This document shows, one piece after another, positions 60,197 through 64,000 of a DNA stretch of 64,000 bases; the first letter of the stretch is position 1, and each line of letters opens with the position of its first letter. Both the position numbers and the translations under genes were made by a program. Source of the stretch: Micromonospora sp. NBC_01699 (GTDB taxonomy: Bacteria > Actinomycetota > Actinomycetes > Mycobacteriales > Micromonosporaceae); the NCBI RefSeq assembly GCF_036250065.1, contig NZ_CP109199.1, positions 3,472,001 to 3,536,000 of the forward strand, read 5' to 3'. Under the pieces are notes generated by a model. It was not told the DNA's origin. It did no database searches and saw nothing but the letters and a program-made list of their open reading frames with translations.

Positions 60197-60697
60197 ATGT
60201 ACGTCTCAGCCCGCAGCGACTACGCGATCCGCGCCATGCTGGCCATCGCGGCGGGAACCCATACCCACCCGCCGCCGGCCGGCGCGGGCGCCACCGCCAC
60301 CACCGCTGGTAGCGCCGCCGGCGGCGGTGGTGGGCCGGTGAAGGCCGCCACGCTGGCCACCGAGCAGGAGATTCCGCTGAGCTTCCTGCACGGCATCCTG
60401 CACGACCTGCGCCGGGCCGGACTGTTGCTGAGCTATCGGGGTGTCGACGGCGGTTACCTGCTGGCCCGTCCGGCCGACCAGATCAGCGTCGGGGACGTCC
60501 TGCGCGCGCTGAGCGGCTCGCTGACCACCGTACGCGGACTGCCGACCGAAGCCGCCGCCTACCACGGCGTGGCGACCGAACTCGGCAACGTGTGGCTCGC
60601 CGTACACAGCGCGATCGAGCAGGTGGTGGACCGGACGAGTCTGGCCGATCTGCTCGCACCCCACCTGCGCGCGTCCGAGCCCGGTCCCGTCCGCTGA
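60197..60697 (+). CDS. Rrf2-family transcriptional regulator
   Basis: 166 aa. The winged-helix N-terminus is typical (MYVSARSDYAIRAMLAIAAG, then FLHGILHDLRRAGLLLSYRG and VDGGYLLARPADQISVGDVL). An unusual Ala/Thr/Gly-rich insertion (residues about 22-50) breaks the first helix pair. The protein has no cysteine, so it cannot hold the iron-sulfur cluster of IscR or NsrR; that fits the CymR type, which senses sulfur supply through a partner enzyme. GGGAGG lies 9 nt upstream. It is probably the regulator of the TAGGAA-containing promoters. Confidence 0.9.
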   Translation: MYVSARSDYAIRAMLAIAAGTHTHPPPAGAGATATTAGSAAGGGGGPVKAATLATEQEIPLSFLHGILHDLRRAGLLLSYRGVDGGYLLARPADQISVGDVLRALSGSLTTVRGLPTEAAAYHGVATELGNVWLAVHSAIEQVVDRTSLADLLAPHLRASEPGPVR

Positions 60698-61479
60698 CCG
60701 GTTGGGAGACGAGCGGCTGGGAACTCGGCCTGGCCGTCGTCCTCGGTACGCTCGCCGCCGCCATCGGTACGCCGACCGGCGTCTCCGGCGGCCTGCTCCT
60801 GCTACCGCTGCTGCTGACCGTCTTCGGCCTGGGCGGCACGGTGGCCAGCGCCACCAACCTGCTGTTCAACATCGTGTCGACGCCGATCGGGATCGTCCGT
60901 CAGCGGCGGGTCGACGTCCAGTTGACCCTGCTGCTGGTCGGGTCGGCGGCCCCGGCGGCGGTGCTCGGCGCGCTGGCGAACGTCTTCCTGCTCGGTGACT
61001 CGACGGCCTTCCGGGTGCTGGTGGCGGCGCTGCTCGGCGCGGTCGCGGTCAGTGTGCTGGTGCCCCGCCCACAGCGCTCCGGAACGGTACCGCTGAGCGG
61101 GCGGGGACGCTGGGGGCTGGTTGTCGTGGGCGCGGCCAGCGGCCTGCTCGGCGGGTTCTACGGCCTGGGCGGCGCCGTCCTCGCCGCGCCCGCCGCGCTG
61201 CTGCTGACCGGCTGGCCGGTGGTCCGGATCTCGGGCGCCGCACTGGTCGCCACGTTCGTCGTCTCGGTCACCGGGCTGGCCACGTACGTCATCCTGGATC
61301 TCGCCGGTCAGACCGCGGTGAACACCCCGCACTGGCCGCTCGGCCTGGCCCTGGGCACCGGCGGCGTGATCGGTGGCTACGTCGCCTCCCGGTACGCCGC
61401 CCTGGTGCCCGACCGGCTGCTCCGGACCGTACTCGCCGCCATGGTCGGGTTGGGCGCGGTCCGCCTCGTCCTCGGTTGA
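60592..61479 (+). CDS. TauE/SafE-family sulfite/sulfonate exporter
   Basis: Up to 295 aa. Eight or so hydrophobic segments with the family's two halves: LGTLAAAIGTPTGVSGGLLL and GLLGGFYGLGGAVLAAPAAL. Such proteins export sulfite, sulfonates or related anions, and could relieve sulfite made by desulfonation. The frame is open back to a GTG at 60592, inside the Rrf2 gene, but residues before about 37 (SGWELGLAVV) look non-conserved. A CTG at 60694 overlapping the Rrf2 stop is an alternative start. No ATG/GTG with a ribosome site lies between. Confidence 0.85.
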   Translation: MARRTQRDRAGGGPDESGRSARTPPARVRARSRPLTGWETSGWELGLAVVLGTLAAAIGTPTGVSGGLLLLPLLLTVFGLGGTVASATNLLFNIVSTPIGIVRQRRVDVQLTLLLVGSAAPAAVLGALANVFLLGDSTAFRVLVAALLGAVAVSVLVPRPQRSGTVPLSGRGRWGLVVVGAASGLLGGFYGLGGAVLAAPAALLLTGWPVVRISGAALVATFVVSVTGLATYVILDLAGQTAVNTPHWPLGLALGTGGVIGGYVASRYAALVPDRLLRTVLAAMVGLGAVRLVLG

Positions 61480-61583
61480 GGGTGCCGGAGCGTTTGTCGG
61501 CGGTCCGGTCACGGGTGATCGGGTGCCTCCACTTTCGAGCGGTGTCCGGCGGGATCGACCAGATGGTGAACCGGGTCTTGCTA

Positions 61584-61604
61584 TTCCTATCGTCCGGATA
61601 GGAA
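61584..61604. promoter_or_regulatory. TTCCTA-N9-TAGGAA operator before the second sulfur leader
   Basis: ATTCCTATC-GTCCG-GATAGGAAT gives 9-bp arms. It contains the same TTCCTA-N9-TAGGAA as the ssuA promoter. The right arm overlaps the probable -10 box GAATAT (61602-61607), 6 nt before the leader GTG, so a bound regulator would block transcription. Confidence 0.65.
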
Positions 61605-61613
61605 TATGGGGCC

Positions 61614-61694
61614 GTGCTCATCGAGGTCTATCTCACCTCCCGCCGGGTCGTCGACCTGATGCGGGTCGCCTCCGAGCTCTGTCGCCGCCGCTAA
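61614..61694 (+). CDS. Cysteine/sulfur leader peptide, 26 aa
   Basis: GTG at 61614, TAA at 61692. The peptide starts MLIEVYLTSRR and continues VVDLMRVASELCRRR, matching the actinobacterial sulfur leader core (xDLxRVASxLCRR). A -10 box (GAATAT) 6 nt upstream suggests a leaderless message. The 198-nt gap to the next gene contains a CGGCTC/GAGCCG hairpin (61854-61872) next to the ribosome site. Probably regulates the YeiH-type exporter operon by cysteine-dependent attenuation. Confidence 0.75.
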   Translation: MLIEVYLTSRRVVDLMRVASELCRRR

Positions 61695-61892
61695 CCGGTC
61701 ACCTTCTGACCGACGTCCGGTCCCGGCCGTAACCACCGGCGGTCCGGCAGCTCACCGAGCCAACCGGCTGCGTACCCCGCGTCATCGTCCGCCCGGAGCG
61801 ATCCGGTCGACCACGGCCGTGCCGGCACCCGCAGCCGTCCGAACCCTCCGCCCCGGCTCCGCCGTGGAGCCGCCGTACCCCCGAGGAAGACG

Positions 61893-62054
61893 ATGAGCGA
61901 CGAACAGCATCCCCGCTCGGCCCCGGCGACGCCGGTGCCGACCGCCCCGGAGAGCCGGCTGGCCTTCAACGAGGACTGGGCCGCGACCATCCTGGGACTG
62001 GTCCTGCTGGTCCTGGTCCTGGTCGGCCTGATTCCCACCGGGCTGGTGCCCTGA
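61893..62054 (+). CDS. 53-aa single-pass membrane protein upstream of YeiH
   Basis: ATG at 61893 with GAGGA 5 nt upstream, stop overlapping the next ATG (TGATG). About 25 polar residues are followed by RLAFNEDWAATILGLVLLVL and VLVGLIPTGLV, one membrane helix. The EDW-A-xxxGL pattern resembles the first transmembrane segment at the N-terminus of some larger YeiH-family sulfate exporters, so this may be a detached N-terminal helix of the transporter. The coupling to the YeiH gene supports a joint role. Confidence 0.7.
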   Translation: MSDEQHPRSAPATPVPTAPESRLAFNEDWAATILGLVLLVLVLVGLIPTGLVP

Positions 62055-63241
62055 TGACCGCCGACGCCACCCGCACCCCGAACCAGGCTCGCGACACCGA
62101 CACCGACACCGGGGCCACCATCGACACCGCCGCCGGGTCCGCCGGGGCCGGTTCGGGTACGTCGTCGACCACGTTCTGGGGCTGGACGGCGCTGGGGCTG
62201 CTCGTGGTGCTCGGGTTGGCCGCGCTGACCAGGTACCTCGAACAGAATGTGCCGGTCTTCTTCGAGGACACCGCACTCGACGACATCGCCGGCGCGATCG
62301 AGTACCCCGTGTACGCGATCCTGCTCGGCCTGCTCGGCAACGTACTCGTCACGCTGCTCGGGCTGCGGGAGCGGATCGCCGCCGCGTTCCGTACCGAGTT
62401 CTTCATCAAGACCGGGCTGGTGCTGCTCGGCGCCTCGATCAACCTCTCGGTCATCGCGAGTGCCGCCGGCCCGGCGATCGGCCAGGCCATCCTGCTGATC
62501 GGCGGCGTCTTCCTGTTCACCTGGTGGCTGGCCGGCCGGTTCGGACTGGACGACAAGTTGCGTGCGCTGCTCGCCGCAGCGGTGTCGATCTGCGGGGTGA
62601 GCGCGGCCATCGCCGCCGCGGGCGCGGTACGGGCTCGGCGGGAGCAACTGGCGTACACGGCGAGTCTGGTCATCCTCTTCGCCCTGCCGTCGATCTTCAT
62701 CCTGCCGTGGCTCGCCGACGTGCTCGGCCTTGAGGACGCCGTCGCCGGTGCCTGGATCGGCGGCAACATCGACACCACCGCGGCGGTCACCGCCGCCGGT
62801 GCGCTGGCCGGGGAGGAGGCGCTCCAGATCGCCTCGATCGTCAAGGTCACCCAGAACGCCCTGATGGGCGTCGTGGCGGTGGCGCTCACCGCCTACTTCA
62901 CCCTGCGGGTCGAGCGCCAGCCGGGCGCGGCCCGACCCGGTGTCGGTGAGCTCTGGCGGCGCTTCCCCAAGTTCGTGCTCGGCTTCGTCGCCGCGTCGGT
63001 CATCGCCACCTGGTACCTCGACGGTGCCGGCGCGGACGGCAAGGAGGTCATCGGCGTGGTCAACGACCTGAGGGTCTGGTTCCTGATCCTGGCGTTCGTC
63101 AGCATCGGACTGGAGTTCCGGGTCGCGTCGCTGCGGGAGGCGGGTTGGCGGCCGATCGCGGTGTTCGCCAGCGCCACCGTGTTCAACCTGCTGCTGGCGC
63201 TCGGACTGGCCTCCCTGCTGTTCCAGGGCTTCGACGGCTGA
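62054..63241 (+). CDS. YeiH-family putative sulfate exporter
   Basis: 395 aa with about ten membrane segments. Family marks: FFIKTGLVLLGASINLSVIA, AAAVSICGVSAAIAAAGAVR, WIGGNIDTTAAVTAAGALAG and KVTQNALMGVVAVALTAYFT. The N-terminal 45 residues are a Thr/Asp/Gly-rich cytoplasmic stretch. The family is tied to sulfur metabolism in many bacteria, but the transported ion is not firmly known. It shares an operon with a sulfur leader and the 53-aa protein. Confidence 0.88.
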   Translation: MTADATRTPNQARDTDTDTGATIDTAAGSAGAGSGTSSTTFWGWTALGLLVVLGLAALTRYLEQNVPVFFEDTALDDIAGAIEYPVYAILLGLLGNVLVTLLGLRERIAAAFRTEFFIKTGLVLLGASINLSVIASAAGPAIGQAILLIGGVFLFTWWLAGRFGLDDKLRALLAAAVSICGVSAAIAAAGAVRARREQLAYTASLVILFALPSIFILPWLADVLGLEDAVAGAWIGGNIDTTAAVTAAGALAGEEALQIASIVKVTQNALMGVVAVALTAYFTLRVERQPGAARPGVGELWRRFPKFVLGFVAASVIATWYLDGAGADGKEVIGVVNDLRVWFLILAFVSIGLEFRVASLREAGWRPIAVFASATVFNLLLALGLASLLFQGFDG

Positions 63242-63256
63242 CCGTGCCGGCCGTGG

Positions 63257-63292
63257 CGGCTCGGCGACCGGACCGAACCGGTCGCCGAGCCG
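63257..63292. terminator. Terminator between YeiH and MFS genes
   Basis: Perfect 15-bp arms CGGCTCGGCGACCGG (63257-63271) and CCGGTCGCCGAGCCG (63278-63292) with a 6-nt loop lie between convergent stops at 63241 and 63366. Confidence 0.85.
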
Positions 63293-63316
63293 TCGCGGGT
63301 GCGCCGTCGCGGGTGC
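63289..63316. repeat. Tandem 14-bp duplication
   Basis: GCCGTCGCGGGTGC occurs twice in direct succession (63289-63302 and 63303-63316), beginning inside the terminator stem. Confidence 0.7.
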
Positions 63317-63365
63317 GGATCGCCGAGCCGCGTACGGGATGGACCGCCGGCCGACGACGGCCGGG

Positions 63366-64000
63366 TCAGTCGCCGACGCGGTTCCCGGCGAGTTGCTGGT
63401 CCGGTTCGAACCGGCCGGCGTCCGCATCCTCGTCGGCCGGCCGCTGCCCGTCCGGTTCCGGCACCACGTCGAGCGGGTGGGCCAGTTCGTCGCGGGGCAT
63501 CCTGGCCAGGATGATCGCCAGTACGGCGACCACCGCCGGCAGCAGACCGGCGATGGCGAACGTGCCGCGCAGGCCGACGGTCGTGCTGACCGGCCCGGCG
63601 ATCGCCATGGACAGCGGCATGAAGATCAGGGAGACGAAGAAGTCCAGGCTGGACACCCGACCGAGCATGTGCGCCGGCACCCGCCGTTGCAGCAGGGTGC
63701 CCCAGATGACCATCGGCGCGGAGAAGCAGAACCCCACCACGAACAGGGCGACGGCGATCAGCCACGGGTCGGTGGCGAAGCCGACCAGTGCCAGCGGCAG
63801 GCAGCCCAGGCCCCAGAGCAGGTTCATGATGGTGAGGTAGCGCCGGGGCATCCGCAGTGCGGCCATGCCCAGCGCGCCGATCGCGCCACCGACCCCGAAC
63901 GCCGCCAGCACCAGCGCGTGCGCGCCGGGTCCGCCGCCGGCCCGGTCCTTGATCGCGAAGGGGACCAGCACCTCGATCGGGCCCATGATCAGCAGGATCA
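63366..64000 (-). CDS. MFS transporter, partial (C-terminal part)
   Basis: The frame is open from the stop at 63366 to the window edge, giving the last 211 residues. Five or six membrane helices are visible (ALVLAAFGVGGAIGALGMAA; LIAVALFVVGFCFSAPMVIW; FVSLIFMPLSMAIAGPVSTT; IAGLLPAVVAVLAIILARM), with the loop LQRRVPAHMLGRVSSLD between them, as in the enterobactin-exporter-like (EntS/TetV) branch of MFS efflux proteins. The C-terminal tail is acidic and probably disordered. The substrate is unknown. Confidence 0.8.
   Translation of the reverse strand, partial: ILLIMGPIEVLVPFAIKDRAGGGPGAHALVLAAFGVGGAIGALGMAALRMPRRYLTIMNLLWGLGCLPLALVGFATDPWLIAVALFVVGFCFSAPMVIWGTLLQRRVPAHMLGRVSSLDFFVSLIFMPLSMAIAGPVSTTVGLRGTFAIAGLLPAVVAVLAIILARMPRDELAHPLDVVPEPDGQRPADEDADAGRFEPDQQLAGNRVGD

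Noticed and set aside
1-64000. CRISPR arrays, tRNA/rRNA genes, insertion sequences, prophage and attachment sites
   Set aside because: I looked for regular spaced repeats, cloverleaf-like segments, transposase or integrase motifs and terminal inverted repeats and saw none.

Overview
The window is high-GC DNA, about 70% by eye, with strongly C/G-ending codons, many GTG starts, ATGA/GTGA gene overlaps and hairpin terminators without U-tracts. Together with cobalamin riboswitches on metE and nrdAB, an egtA-like gene and cysteine leader-peptide ORFs, this points to an actinomycete. Micromonosporaceae (Micromonospora or a relative) is my best inference, but nothing here proves the genus. No rRNA, tRNA, transposase, phage or CRISPR element was seen.

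0-10 kb, housekeeping and B12 economy. After the end of a TPR regulator and a DUF574 methyltransferase come metE and nrdA-nrdB on the minus strand. Each is preceded by its own cobalamin riboswitch, so B12-independent methionine synthase and class I ribonucleotide reductase should be made when B12 is scarce. A divergent SDR oxidoreductase/TetR pair with two TetR-type operators follows. 10-28 kb is a mixed region: secreted GH18 chitinase, DUF5954 protein, secreted Vps62-like protein, NAD kinase, a gluABCD-like amino-acid ABC operon, a Tat-exported M14 peptidase, an ECF sigma factor with a membrane partner, a GH15 glucoamylase/trehalase, a YchJ protein and an isolated egtA.

28.5-38.2 kb is a compact two-gene NRPS locus: C-A-PCP, then C-A-PCP-TE fused to an MFS exporter, with a convergent aldo/keto reductase. 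The A-domain codes suggest Gly then Asp (or Asn). The thioesterase has Cys (GHCGPGG) where Ser is usual. A second secreted M14 peptidase follows, preceded by an orphan 26-aa sulfur-type leader peptide.

41-63.3 kb is a large organosulfur-acquisition island. Around a divergent promoter at about 51.4 kb lie seven luciferase-like flavin monooxygenase genes (one, ssuD-like, frameshifted), a flavin reductase, a peptide/nickel-type ABC transporter, an SsuABC sulfonate transporter, an Rrf2-family regulator without cysteines, a TauE/SafE exporter and a YeiH-type exporter preceded by a 53-aa membrane protein. Two further leader peptides with the HxDLxRxASxLC-type motif, and a TTCCTA-N9-TAGGAA inverted repeat found at two promoters, suggest one cysteine/sulfur-responsive regulon. 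The window ends inside an MFS transporter gene.
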